Of a DNA stretch of 64,000 nt, positions 1-7,457 are shown piece after piece; the first letter of the stretch is position 1, and the number at the start of each line of letters is the position of its first letter. The notes beneath the pieces are model-generated. The model was given only the letters and a program-made list of their open reading frames with translations, was not told where the DNA came from and searched no databases. This DNA is from Paenibacillus oleatilyticus (GTDB lineage Bacteria; Bacillota; Bacilli; Paenibacillales; NBRC-103111). The translations under genes were made by a program, and so were the position numbers. The stretch is from assembly GCF_018998565.1 (NCBI RefSeq), contig NZ_JAHNZO010000024.1, positions 1-64,000 of the forward strand, given 5' to 3'.

Positions 1-22
1 CCAGGATCAAACTCTCCATTAA
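1..22 (-). rRNA. 16S rRNA, extreme 5' end (partial)
   Basis: On the minus strand the first bases read GAGAGTTTGATCCTGG, the universal 5' end of bacterial 16S rRNA (the 27F primer site). The gene runs off the window start, so only about 22 bases of mature RNA are present. The 5' boundary is set by analogy with other 16S genes (about 8 bases before AGAGTTTGATC). Confidence 0.93.
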
Positions 23-94
23 AGAAAAGCTGATTAAAGCTCAAAAGTTACTACTGACGAGAATTTGCATTCTCTTTATGACACTCACTCGATG

Positions 95-114
95 TTCAGT
101 TTTCAAAGGGCAAT
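95..114 (-). promoter_or_regulatory. boxA-like antitermination element in the 16S leader
   Basis: In the 16S leader the minus strand reads TTGCCCTTTGAAAACTGAAC. This resembles boxA (TGCTCTTTGAAAA), where the Nus factors bind to protect rRNA transcripts from Rho. It lies about 75 bases upstream of the mature 16S end, the usual place. Call rests on sequence similarity alone. Confidence 0.45.
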
Positions 115-190
115 TATATCGACATAAACCGCGCCGTTAGGCTACTCAGCTTTGTCGGTTGTTGTCACCTCGTTTAGCGGCGACTTTTAT

Positions 191-220
191 AATATATCAC
201 ATTCGCCCAGTAGATTGCAA
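191..220 (-). promoter_or_regulatory. rRNA operon promoter (sigma-A type)
   Basis: Minus strand: -35 TTGCAA (215-220), 18-bp spacer, -10 TATATT (191-196), with an A/T-rich stretch just upstream that could act as an UP element. It fires into the 16S leader. A second promoter further upstream, common in rRNA operons, was not clearly seen because bofA ends at 253. Confidence 0.65.
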
Positions 221-252
221 GCATTTTTTTTAGACTTTTTTTGGATCTGAGG

Positions 253-525
253 TTAAACCCCTACGACCCACAATTTCAGCGCCGCCAAAGCGGCAAGTCC
301 GGGCAAGCCCAGAACGCTTACGGTCCCAACCGTCACTGCGTTCAGAGGTAGCTCCAAATGCGTGTATGAACTGAACAGATTTAGAATATACAACAAAATC
401 GAAGCAAATGCAATATGCAGGCAAATCATACCTAGCCATTGGAACGCATACCGATTGCGCAGCATGACCAATCCTAACAATAAACCGGACCCCACGAGCA
501 CGCTCCACAGCAAATACGATTTCAC
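253..525 (-). CDS. bofA: BofA-like inhibitor of pro-sigma-K processing
   Basis: Small membrane protein of 90 residues. In sporulating Bacillus BofA sits in the mother-cell membrane with SpoIVFA and holds the SpoIVFB protease inactive until the forespore signals, so delaying sigma-K activation. The sequence has two hydrophobic segments near the N-terminus and a hydrophobic C-terminal tail (residues about 68-85), matching the family length (about 87). Start is taken as GTG at 525 because GGAGGTG lies 5 bases upstream; an in-frame ATG at 555 is inside yaaL and lacks a site. It overlaps yaaL by 4 bases (GTGA), so translation is probably coupled. The order yaaL-bofA-rRNA is the one known in Bacillus. 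Confidence 0.88.
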   Translation of the reverse strand: MKSYLLWSVLVGSGLLLGLVMLRNRYAFQWLGMICLHIAFASILLYILNLFSSYTHLELPLNAVTVGTVSVLGLPGLAALAALKLWVVGV

Positions 526-809
526 GAAGACACCTCCATCGACCGGGCGGCGCATGCTTCTCTAGCCGAGATATTCAGGTTTTTGGCTTGCTTCAGCAGC
601 ATCTCGAATCGCTTCTCCGCCGCTTCGAGAGCAAAGATGGCATAATCAATCTGTTCTTTTTCGACGACGTAATCAAAGCGTCTCTGCGCGACTTCCCATT
701 CCATATGGGCTTTGCGAATTTCTTCTACCAGCAGCAAACGGTCCTGCTCAACGGCTTCGCGCTGCAGGCGGTCTTTCTTGCTTCCGAACTTCCATTTCCA
801 AAGCTTCAT
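522..809 (-). CDS. yaaL: YaaL family protein (DUF2508)
   Basis: Protein of 95 residues, charged and predicted mostly helical, with a basic N-terminus (MKLWKWKFGSKKDR) and a long amphipathic region with many Glu, Arg and Leu, likely a coiled coil. It belongs to the DUF2508/YaaL family, whose function is not known. The position between recR and bofA matches Bacillus. It is separated from recR by about 215 bases containing a likely terminator, so yaaL-bofA may form its own two-gene unit. Confidence 0.82.
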   Translation of the reverse strand: MKLWKWKFGSKKDRLQREAVEQDRLLLVEEIRKAHMEWEVAQRRFDYVVEKEQIDYAIFALEAAEKRFEMLLKQAKNLNISAREACAARSMEVSS

Positions 810-888
810 TCCCGTTAACCTCCCGATTCAAGTATCCAGGTTTGTCCTGCTACTTAAATATTTATAGGGAGCTTAGTCGGGTTAGAAC

Positions 889-942
889 CAAAAAGAAGCC
901 TTCTCAAAGCATCCACGCGGCGAACCGCGCAAATCATGCTTC
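889..942 (-). terminator. Probable terminator between recR and yaaL
   Basis: Minus-strand hairpin with arms AAGCAT (936-941 / 907-912) and an inner GC stem CGCGG/CCGCG, followed downstream by GGCTTCTTTTT. The rest of the 810-1024 gap shows no supported gene. Confidence 0.45.
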
Positions 943-1024
943 GAGAGCTTACAGCAGCCCTGTGTGCGCAACGGCAAATGGGCAACTGCAAGCCGGCTTC
1001 TTCTGGTATCAAATCAATGTTTAA

Positions 1025-1621
1025 TTATAGCTCTCTTCTGCCTTCCAGCGCCTTGGTCAAGGTAACCTCGTCGGCATACTCCAGATCTCCTCCGACAGGC
1101 AATCCGTGCGCAATCCGGGTTACCTTCAGGCCGAACGGACGAACGAGCCTGGATAAATACATCGCTGTCGCTTCGCCTTCGATATTCGGGTTCGTCGCCA
1201 GAATCAGCTCCTGCACCTGTTCGTCGCTCAGCCGCTTCAGAAGATCGGCAATCCGAATTTCGTCCGGACCGATGCCTTCCATCGGGGAAATCGCCCCGTG
1301 GAGAACATGATAGTAGCCGTTAAATTCTTTGGTCCGCTCCATAGCAACCAGGTCTTTGGGCTCCTGTACAACACAAATGACGGAAGCGTCCCGGCTTTTA
1401 TCCTGACAAATACGGCAAGGATCGGTATCGGTGATATTGCAGCATACCGAGCAATAGTGCAGATTGCGTTTGACATTGACCAGAGCTTTGGCAAAGTCGA
1501 TGACATCGTCTTCCTTCATGCGCAGCACATGAAAAGCAAGACGCCCCGCCGTTTTGGGTCCGATCCCCGGCAGACGGGAGAAGGAATCGATCAGTTTGGC
1601 TAGCGGTTCCGGATAAAACAA
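1025..1621 (-). CDS. recR: Recombination mediator protein RecR
   Basis: RecR (198 residues, the family norm) works with RecO, and RecF in many species, to load RecA on SSB-coated single-stranded DNA at gaps and stalled forks. Visible parts: helix-hairpin-helix (LPGIGPKTAGRLAF, residues 17-30), a four-cysteine zinc site (C57, C60, C69, C72) and a Toprim domain with NPNIEGEATAMYL. The start YPEPLAKLI is typical. It lies directly downstream of ebfC (gap 68 bases) and dnaX, the standard Bacillota unit coupling the clamp loader and repair. Confidence 0.97.
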   Translation of the reverse strand: MFYPEPLAKLIDSFSRLPGIGPKTAGRLAFHVLRMKEDDVIDFAKALVNVKRNLHYCSVCCNITDTDPCRICQDKSRDASVICVVQEPKDLVAMERTKEFNGYYHVLHGAISPMEGIGPDEIRIADLLKRLSDEQVQELILATNPNIEGEATAMYLSRLVRPFGLKVTRIAHGLPVGGDLEYADEVTLTKALEGRREL

Positions 1622-1689
1622 GCGATTGGCTCCTCACGCATTAAAGTTGAAAACCCCAGAGAAGGTTCTGGGGCTTGATCCGGCTTCGA

Positions 1690-2010
1690 TTAGAACAATC
1701 CCGGGATATTCATACCGCCGGTTAATTTGGACATTTCTTTGCCGGCCATTTCTTCGGCTTTGGTCATCGCGTCGTTGATGGCGCTAAGCACCAGATCCTG
1801 CAGCATTTCCACGTCGTCCGGATCGACCGCTTCCGGCTTGATAACAACGGCCGTAACTTTCTTTTGTCCGTTTACCGTTACGCTGACGACGCCGCCACCG
1901 GAAGTTCCTTCTACGGTGCGGTTCGCGAGATCCTCCTGAGCTTTGAGCATTTGCTCCTGCATTTTTTTCACTTGCTTCATCATCTGATTCATGTTGTTCA
2001 TGAAAGACAC
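1690..2010 (-). CDS. ebfC: YbaB/EbfC family nucleoid-associated protein
   Basis: Small DNA-binding protein of 106 residues that forms dimers shaped like tweezers and coats DNA. The N-terminus is Met/Gln/Lys-rich helix (MNNMNQMMKQVKKMQEQML), followed by GTSGGGVVSVTVNG and a C-terminal helix, all family hallmarks. It is 12 bases downstream of dnaX and followed by recR, the conserved dnaX-yaaK-recR order, so co-transcription is expected. The gene is also called yaaK in Bacillus. Confidence 0.95.
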   Translation of the reverse strand: MSFMNNMNQMMKQVKKMQEQMLKAQEDLANRTVEGTSGGGVVSVTVNGQKKVTAVVIKPEAVDPDDVEMLQDLVLSAINDAMTKAEEMAGKEMSKLTGGMNIPGLF

Positions 2011-2022
2011 GCTCCTCGTCGC

Positions 2023-3771
2023 TTAATCTTCTTTAATTTTAACCAAATCTTCCCCAAACAATTGAATGGCCTCGCTGATCCATTCTTCCTTCGCGCCGCC
2101 GGATGCCCCTTCGTCCTCCGGAACGAGCTGGAGCTCCTCCTTCGGTCCGTCGCCCGGCTTCGCTTGGTCGGCGGCAGCCTTCCAATCCTTCAGCATCATG
2201 GTCACAAGACGATATGGTTGACCGTATACTTCAGCCAACGCCTGTTCGATCAGCTGCTTGTTGGCCGGCTTCTCGGTCGTCTCCCGATGCATCGCGCTCT
2301 TGAAAGCTACTAGCACGTTGCTGTCATGAACGGAGACGGGCTCCCCGTCCACGAGCCACGCATGAACGGTGATTTTCAGCTCTTTGACCCGACCAAGCAC
2401 CTGGCTCCACTGCTGAACCACGTTGCGGAAAGCCGGATCATCCCTGCCCTGCAGGTAAGCGTCCAGCTTCTCGATCTTCTTGGTGACGGCAGGCGCAGGC
2501 GCCGGACGCGAGCTTGCACCGGATGCAGAACCTGAGGCTGCGGGAGCGACGCCCTGCTTCAGCAGTTGAGACAACTGCTCCTCCAACCGCTGAATGCGGT
2601 TCATCAGCTGCCCGACTACCCCGTCCTGGCGTTCCGGGGCCGGCGCCCCGCCTGCGTTCGATCCGCCTGCCGGAGCGGACGTTGCGCCCGCCTGACTGCA
2701 AAGCTTCATGAGCGCGACTTCCAGCAGCGTCTGCGGCTGAACGGAATATTTCATCTCCGTCTGATAATAGTTCAACGTATCGATCATAGCAATCAACGCA
2801 TCGGCGGAAAACCGCTGCGCCACCTCGGCAAACCGTTTCACGTCGAGAATGCGCTCGGTGAGCGCCTGCGAGCCGGGAACCATTTTGACCATCAACAGGT
2901 CGCGGAAATAATAAATCAGGCTCTCCATGCACTTGTCGGCGCTTTTGCCTTCCTGCATGAACGTATCGATTAACCGCAAAGCGGCGCCTACGTCCCGATC
3001 CTGTATCGCCATCACCAGGCGCTCGAACTGATCCGAAGCCATCCCGCCCGTGATCGACAATACGTCGTCATACGTCACCCGCTCGCCTGAAAATGCAATG
3101 ATCTGATCGAGTAAGCTGAGCGCATCGCGCATTCCGCCGTCGGATAGCCGCGCGATGAACGCCAGGGCGTCATCATCGCTTTCAATCCGTTCGTCGGCGC
3201 ATACTTGACGCAGCCGCTCGACCTGCTCCTCAAGCGAGACGCGGCGAAAATCAAACCGCTGACAGCGCGAAATAATCGTCGCTGGCAGCTTGTGAGGCTC
3301 CGTCGTAGCCAAAATAAACATGACATGGGGCGGAGGCTCCTCCAGCGTCTTGAGCAGCGCGTTGAACGCCTCCGTCGTCAGCATATGCACCTCGTCGATG
3401 ATATACACCTTCTGGCGCACTTCGGTCGGCGCATATTTGACTTTATCCCGGATGTCGCGGATTTCATCCACGCCGCGGTTGGAGGCGGCATCGATCTCGA
3501 CGACGTCCATGACCGCGCCTTCGGTAATGCGCACGCACGCATCGCATTCGTTGCAAGGTTCGACGCCCGGCCCGTTCAAGCAGTTGACGGCTTTGGCCAA
3601 TATTTTGGCCGTGGTCGTTTTCCCAGTTCCTCGGGGACCGCTGAACAAATAGGCGTGGCTGAACCGCCCTTCGCGAAGCGAGTTTTGTAAGGTTTGGACA
3701 ATATGCTTTTGGCCGACCATATCGTGGAACGACTGCGGCCGCCACGTTCGATATAAGGCGATATGTGCCAT
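2023..3771 (-). CDS. dnaX: DNA polymerase III subunits gamma/tau
   Basis: Clamp-loader ATPase (582 residues) that opens the beta clamp and ties the replicase together. The AAA+ module shows Walker A GPRGTGKTTTAKILA, a zinc-binding group of cysteines (CLNGPGVEPCNECDAC), Walker B VYIIDEVHML and sensor 1 LATTEP. Residues about 365-450 form an Ala/Gly/Pro-rich linker before the tau-like C-terminal domain. No slippery A-rich heptamer like that of E. coli dnaX was seen, in line with Bacillus making one full-length product. It is preceded by a histidine kinase gene rather than directly by the SRP RNA. Confidence 0.97.
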   Translation of the reverse strand: MAHIALYRTWRPQSFHDMVGQKHIVQTLQNSLREGRFSHAYLFSGPRGTGKTTTAKILAKAVNCLNGPGVEPCNECDACVRITEGAVMDVVEIDAASNRGVDEIRDIRDKVKYAPTEVRQKVYIIDEVHMLTTEAFNALLKTLEEPPPHVMFILATTEPHKLPATIISRCQRFDFRRVSLEEQVERLRQVCADERIESDDDALAFIARLSDGGMRDALSLLDQIIAFSGERVTYDDVLSITGGMASDQFERLVMAIQDRDVGAALRLIDTFMQEGKSADKCMESLIYYFRDLLMVKMVPGSQALTERILDVKRFAEVAQRFSADALIAMIDTLNYYQTEMKYSVQPQTLLEVALMKLCSQAGATSAPAGGSNAGGAPAPERQDGVVGQLMNRIQRLEEQLSQLLKQGVAPAASGSASGASSRPAPAPAVTKKIEKLDAYLQGRDDPAFRNVVQQWSQVLGRVKELKITVHAWLVDGEPVSVHDSNVLVAFKSAMHRETTEKPANKQLIEQALAEVYGQPYRLVTMMLKDWKAAADQAKPGDGPKEELQLVPEDEGASGGAKEEWISEAIQLFGEDLVKIKED

Positions 3772-3842
3772 CTTGCCCTCTCCAATGATTGTTTGTCGTC
3801 TATTATACTACACTTGGAGGGAGGATTGAAGCCGCGTCGCTT

Positions 3843-4904
3843 TTAAGGAAACGGAATGCTGACGGTAAACGTCGTGCCGTACCCTTTGGACGATACCCGG
3901 ATATGCCCTCCGATATCGTGAATGATCCGCTGGCAGACCGACAGGCCCAATCCCGTTCCTTCCGCTTTGGTCGTAAAGAACGGATCGAAAATTTTATCGA
4001 TTACATAGGCGGGAATGCCCGGGCCGGTGTCATGAATCTCGATATTGACCAAGCGTTCCTCCAAATCGACTTTCTCGCTTACCGTCAAAATACCCCCTTC
4101 TCCCATCGCTTCGATTCCATTTTTGCTGATATTGAGAAACACCTGCTTCAGCATCTCCCGGTCCGCGACCACATGCGGCAACCCGTAGAGCGACTCATAT
4201 TGAACGACGACCCGGTGCAGGATCGCTTCGTTATTGATAATAGGCAAAATGTCCCGCAGCACTTCGGAGATATCCACTTCGTCGTAGGTAACGTTCTTCG
4301 GCTTGCCGAGCAGCAGAAATTCGTTGACCAGCTCATTGATCCGATTAATTTCTTTCAGCATCACCACGGTATACCCGTCTTCGCGCTCCATGCCCTGCTC
4401 CTGAAACGTTTTGCGCAGAACTTGCAAAAAGCCCTTGATCGACGTGAGCGGGTTGCGGATTTCATGGGCCGTGCCCGCAGCGATTTGGCCGATCATTGCC
4501 AGACGGTCGCTGCGCTGCACCTGTTCCTCCAGGGAACGCAGGTTGGTGACGTCCTTGAAAATAAGGTAAGCGCCGACGATCCGTTCGTCTTCATCCCGCA
4601 GCACACTGGAATCGACCAGCAGCTCGTATCGCTCCTGGTTATTGGTCCAAGACAAGGCATGATTGCGCACGACCATCCCGTCCAATATACTCCGCTGTAC
4701 CAGCCAGTGCTCGGCAGGCAGATCGGCAAAAATGGAATCCAGCGATTGATGGAGTGCCTTTTCTCTTTCCAACCCCAGCACGCGGCAGGCCATGTCGCTG
4801 ATATCGATCAGCTCAAATTCGGTATTGATCAGCATCACTCCCAGATTCACGTCCCTAAGGAATATGCCGGCAAAGCGTTGTAGCAAGGTCAGTTCGTGCC
4901 GCAT
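3843..4904 (-). CDS. PAS-domain sensor histidine kinase (sporulation-kinase type)
   Basis: Soluble kinase of 353 residues with no membrane segment. An N-terminal PAS domain (about 10-120) is followed by HisKA with the phospho-acceptor H147 in AHEIRNPLTSIKGF, and a HATPase_c domain with N box (FLNISKNGIEAM), G1 (DTGPGIP) and G2 (GTGLGLSVCQ). The H-box and overall plan resemble the KinA/KinE class that phosphorylates Spo0F. No response regulator is adjacent, so it is an orphan; spo0F lies 6.4 kb away in the window, which makes a phosphorelay role a reasonable inference only. It sits between the SRP RNA and dnaX, where Bacillus has no gene. It ends 71 bases before dnaX starts. Confidence 0.87.
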   Translation of the reverse strand: MRHELTLLQRFAGIFLRDVNLGVMLINTEFELIDISDMACRVLGLEREKALHQSLDSIFADLPAEHWLVQRSILDGMVVRNHALSWTNNQERYELLVDSSVLRDEDERIVGAYLIFKDVTNLRSLEEQVQRSDRLAMIGQIAAGTAHEIRNPLTSIKGFLQVLRKTFQEQGMEREDGYTVVMLKEINRINELVNEFLLLGKPKNVTYDEVDISEVLRDILPIINNEAILHRVVVQYESLYGLPHVVADREMLKQVFLNISKNGIEAMGEGGILTVSEKVDLEERLVNIEIHDTGPGIPAYVIDKIFDPFFTTKAEGTGLGLSVCQRIIHDIGGHIRVSSKGYGTTFTVSIPFP

Positions 4905-5029
4905 CGTCTTCCTCCCCCCATTAATCAGCGGATAGCCGAGCGCAATGGGTGTATGATTATGGTTTACTTAGCCTGGTTAACTTTAGTATACAATTCTCCT
5001 AATTTTTTCATTTTCCTTCTGCCAAATAC

Positions 5030-5080
5030 AAAAAAACACCAAGTTCGACAAGCTTTAACAGCTCATGATCTTGGTGTTAT
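5030..5080 (-). terminator. Rho-independent terminator of the SRP RNA
   Basis: Minus strand hairpin AACACCAAG ... CTTGGTGTT followed by seven T. It lies about 20 bases after the end of the SRP RNA and before the kinase gene, suggesting the RNA is a separate transcript. Confidence 0.8.
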
Positions 5081-5099
5081 TGTTTTTTAATATTAGGAA

Positions 5100-5366
5100 A
5101 CCGCGCACCTACCTTGATATTACGATCCAAGTGGAATTTTTATCGTCAGCTCAAGTTAGGCCACCCTCCGGCACATGAAACTTCCTGCTTATGGCTGCTT
5201 CCTTCCGGACCTGACCAGATTCACAGGCATCCATTGCGGAGGACCCGACTCTCAACACCAACTTTAAAACCCAAACCTTACATCGCAATACCGCGAATAG
5301 GCGTTCGACCCCGCTGCAGCGGATTGCGGGTTACAGGGCACCGCTACCTCCCCGTCTAGCACGGCA
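5100..5366 (-). ncRNA. scr: Signal recognition particle RNA, large Bacillus type (with Alu domain)
   Basis: About 267 nt. The minus strand begins GTGCTAGACGGGGAGGTAGC, the conserved 5' Alu-domain start of Bacillus scRNA, and later carries GGTCCGGAAGGAAGCAGC, the GGAA tetraloop and asymmetric loop of helix 8 bound by Ffh. It pairs with Ffh to target membrane and secreted proteins. The location upstream of dnaX is conserved in Bacillus, although here a kinase gene is placed between them and tadA is not next to it. The ends are estimates from the promoter and terminator. Confidence 0.95.
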
Positions 5367-5372
5367 TACATA

Positions 5373-5401
5373 AGTATAGTCGATCCGTGTCCAAATAGCA
5401 A
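5373..5401 (-). promoter_or_regulatory. SRP RNA promoter
   Basis: Minus strand: -35 TTGCTA (5396-5401), 17-bp spacer, -10 TATACT (5373-5378), about 7 bases before the conserved RNA start. Confidence 0.7.
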
Positions 5402-5411
5402 CCTCAAGGGG

Positions 5412-5798
5412 TTATTTAGCAGTAACGGTAACGTTAGCGTTATATCTCGGTGCGGCAGCGGCCAAAGCTTCGGCGGCTCCCTGACGGATTCGTTCGATCT
5501 CTTCCGGCGGAGTATGGGCGGGAGCGTTCAAACGAACGTAAGCGGTCGGTCCGTTCAAGCTGATGCTGGCAATGCCAATATTGGGAAATCGTTGGCTGAT
5601 CGCATTCTGCATGACGCGCAGATCATCAGGATATGTTCGGAAGCTGGCGCTGAGCGGCATATTCGGGTTCGTCTCGGTAATCCCGAGCACGCCGTCCCGG
5701 GTATGCGTCGCGGAATTTTTGGTGTACTTCTGCTGACACGCCGGAAGCCCGGACAACGCCAAAGCTGCGCTCAACAGAACGGCAAGCGATCTTAACAA
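5412..5798 (-). CDS. YhcN/YlaJ-type sporulation lipoprotein (putative)
   Basis: Protein of 128 residues with a lipoprotein signal: short basic start, hydrophobic stretch and lipobox LPAC (Cys21), so probably anchored outside the membrane. The mature part has a region like YhcN/YlaJ spore proteins (VMQNAISQRFPNIGIASISLNG ... AYVRLN). Family members are found in spore membranes or cortex; exact job unknown. Start is TTG at 5798, chosen because AGGAGGTG ends 7 bases upstream. That ribosome-binding site lies inside a strong hairpin (5808-5854), which could limit translation. It follows rpmE on the same strand. Confidence 0.7.
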   Translation of the reverse strand: MLRSLAVLLSAALALSGLPACQQKYTKNSATHTRDGVLGITETNPNMPLSASFRTYPDDLRVMQNAISQRFPNIGIASISLNGPTAYVRLNAPAHTPPEEIERIRQGAAEALAAAAPRYNANVTVTAK

Positions 5799-5807
5799 AT
5801 GAAAACA

Positions 5808-5854
5808 CCTCCTGCAGCTCTAAGATCGGATGATCTTAGGATAGCCACAGGAGG
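5808..5854 (-). promoter_or_regulatory. Hairpin that covers the lipoprotein ribosome-binding site
   Basis: Two stacked stems: outer CCTCCTG/CAGGAGG (5848-5854 with 5808-5814) and inner CTAAGATC/GATCTTAG (5832-5839 with 5820-5827, 4-nt loop), joined by an internal loop. On the minus strand the 3' outer arm is the AGGAGG used by the gene starting at 5798. It is not followed by a real T-run, so it is a poor terminator for rpmE. Confidence 0.6.
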
Positions 5855-5886
5855 CGCGCTTATGCCGTTATGCTGCTGGCAACAAA

Positions 5887-6084
5887 TTACATGCCGTATT
5901 TCTTTTTGAATTTATCGACGCGACCGCCGGCATCCACAAATTTTTGCTTCCCGGTAAAGAACGGGTGGCAAGCGGAGCAAATCTCTACACGAAGATTTTG
6001 CTTAATGGATCCCGTTTCAAACGTGTTACCGCATGCGCAAGTAACCGTTGTTTGATGATAAGTCGGATGAATCGCTGTTTTCAT
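5887..6084 (-). CDS. rpmE: 50S ribosomal protein L31, zinc-binding type
   Basis: L31 of 65 residues, a large-subunit protein bridging to the small subunit. The start MKTAIHPTYH is standard and has AGAGGTGAAAGGGCA directly upstream. It carries the zinc cysteines (CAC and CSAC), so it is the zinc-containing form that is replaced by a cysteine-less paralog under zinc limitation in Bacillus. Position downstream of rho matches Bacillus, except that a radical SAM gene is inserted between them. Confidence 0.96.
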   Translation of the reverse strand: MKTAIHPTYHQTTVTCACGNTFETGSIKQNLRVEICSACHPFFTGKQKFVDAGGRVDKFKKKYGM

Positions 6085-6167
6085 TGCCCTTTCACCTCTT
6101 TTGCCCTGAAACACCATGTGAATCAGAGTTATCATTTAAACACACATGAGCGATTATAACACGTCCG

Positions 6168-7445
6168 TTAGCCGCGCTGCAACTGTTTCTTGCGCCGTTC
6201 CGCCAACTCGTCCGGAATGTGCGTATACGACCCGAGCACGACATCCGGCAGCTCCTCCCGGAAAATGTCCAGCGTCTGCTTCATGCCGTACCGCTCGCCC
6301 CGGGCCGCGGGAATGAGGCTCAAATAGCTCTCCGGGTCGATATTCAGGTTGCGCAGCTGGATCAGCTTCAGATCGGTCCGTCGGGCAAATTCGATCATCG
6401 CTTCGATCTCTTCCTCCCGGTCGGTGACCCCAGGGAAAATAAGATAGTTGATCGACGTGACAACCCCTTTGTCGGCGGCGTAGCGCAGCGATTTCTCGAC
6501 ATTGCGCAGCGTATAGCCGCGCGGCTTGTAATAGGCGTTGTAATGATCGTCCAGCGCGCTGATCGTACTGACGCGCATCAGATCGAGCCCGGCGTCCACG
6601 ATGCCGCGGATATGATCAGTCAAGCCGGCGTTCGTGTTGATGTTAATGTAGCCGAGATCCGTGCGGCTCCGCACTTCGCGGATCGCTTCGATGATCGTCT
6701 TGGCTTGGGTGGACGGCTCGCCTTCGCAGCCTTGCCCAAAGCTGATGATGCTCTCCGGCGTCTTCAGGTGCTCCAGCATGACCTGCACGACTTCTTCGGT
6801 CGTGGGCTTGAAGTTCATCCGGGTCTGCGGCGCCGGAAATCCGCTGTCCTCCGGCTGCTCGGAGATGCATCCGAAGCAGCCTGCATTACAGGAAAACGAG
6901 ACCGGAACGGCCCCCTCCCAGCGGTTCAAAAACGTATTGGAAGCCGTCAGGCACTCGTATCCGAGGGCACAATTGGACAAATGCTGAAACAGCCGGTTGT
7001 CCTTGTACTCTCCAAGAATTCGCTTGACTCCCAGCTCCAATTCGTCGGGATCGCAGTTGCGCGGGTTCCAGCGCTCCGGATCGTCGCAAGCCTCGGCTGC
7101 GACGTAGAAGCCGCCGTCTTTCCAAACGACCGCCGTATAGCCGAACAAAGGCAGCATTTTGGATTTGTCGGCCTTCACGTAACCCGGCAGCAGCAGGCGG
7201 GTAAAGCTCTGCGGCAGCAAGGCTCCAACCGCGGTGAAGTCCCCCGGCACCACCTGCATTTCGCCCGTCCGCTTATGAACGCCGATCGGCCGCGTATCGG
7301 GCAGACTGACGAGGGTGGCTCCTTCGGGCAGCGGAATCAGCTCGTCTTCCATCATTTCCGTCACCAGTTCGCCGCTGCGGCCAAGGCCCGTGTATTCCGG
7401 ATGGTCGAACAGGTTGCCGTCACGGTCCGCATAAACCAGATTCAT
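6168..7445 (-). CDS. Radical SAM protein of unknown specificity
   Basis: 425 residues. The radical SAM cluster motif is C186-x3-C190-x2-C193 (SFSCNAGCFGC), followed by GQGCEGEP, a likely SAM-binding region, and a TIM-barrel-like series of strands (YININTNAG, MRVSTISA). Residues 1-150 form an extra N-terminal domain with several further cysteines (C120, C131, C159, C165) that could hold another metal site. The enzyme would use a [4Fe-4S] cluster to make a 5'-deoxyadenosyl radical; substrate is not known. It starts 12 bases after the rho stop codon, so it is probably in the rho transcript. No peptide precursor gene was seen next to it. Confidence 0.8.
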   Translation of the reverse strand: MNLVYADRDGNLFDHPEYTGLGRSGELVTEMMEDELIPLPEGATLVSLPDTRPIGVHKRTGEMQVVPGDFTAVGALLPQSFTRLLLPGYVKADKSKMLPLFGYTAVVWKDGGFYVAAEACDDPERWNPRNCDPDELELGVKRILGEYKDNRLFQHLSNCALGYECLTASNTFLNRWEGAVPVSFSCNAGCFGCISEQPEDSGFPAPQTRMNFKPTTEEVVQVMLEHLKTPESIISFGQGCEGEPSTQAKTIIEAIREVRSRTDLGYININTNAGLTDHIRGIVDAGLDLMRVSTISALDDHYNAYYKPRGYTLRNVEKSLRYAADKGVVTSINYLIFPGVTDREEEIEAMIEFARRTDLKLIQLRNLNIDPESYLSLIPAARGERYGMKQTLDIFREELPDVVLGSYTHIPDELAERRKKQLQRG

Positions 7446-7457
7446 AAGGTCCTCCTT

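Noticed and set aside
2440..2700. Possible programmed frameshift site in dnaX
   Set aside because: No A-rich slippery heptamer or downstream hairpin recognised; a single product is the simpler reading.
3789..4883. 364-codon plus-strand frame opposite the PAS kinase
   Set aside because: Shadow frame; the minus strand encodes all kinase motifs.
5114..5359. 81-codon frame within the SRP RNA region
   Set aside because: The segment is the SRP RNA; the frame is accidental.
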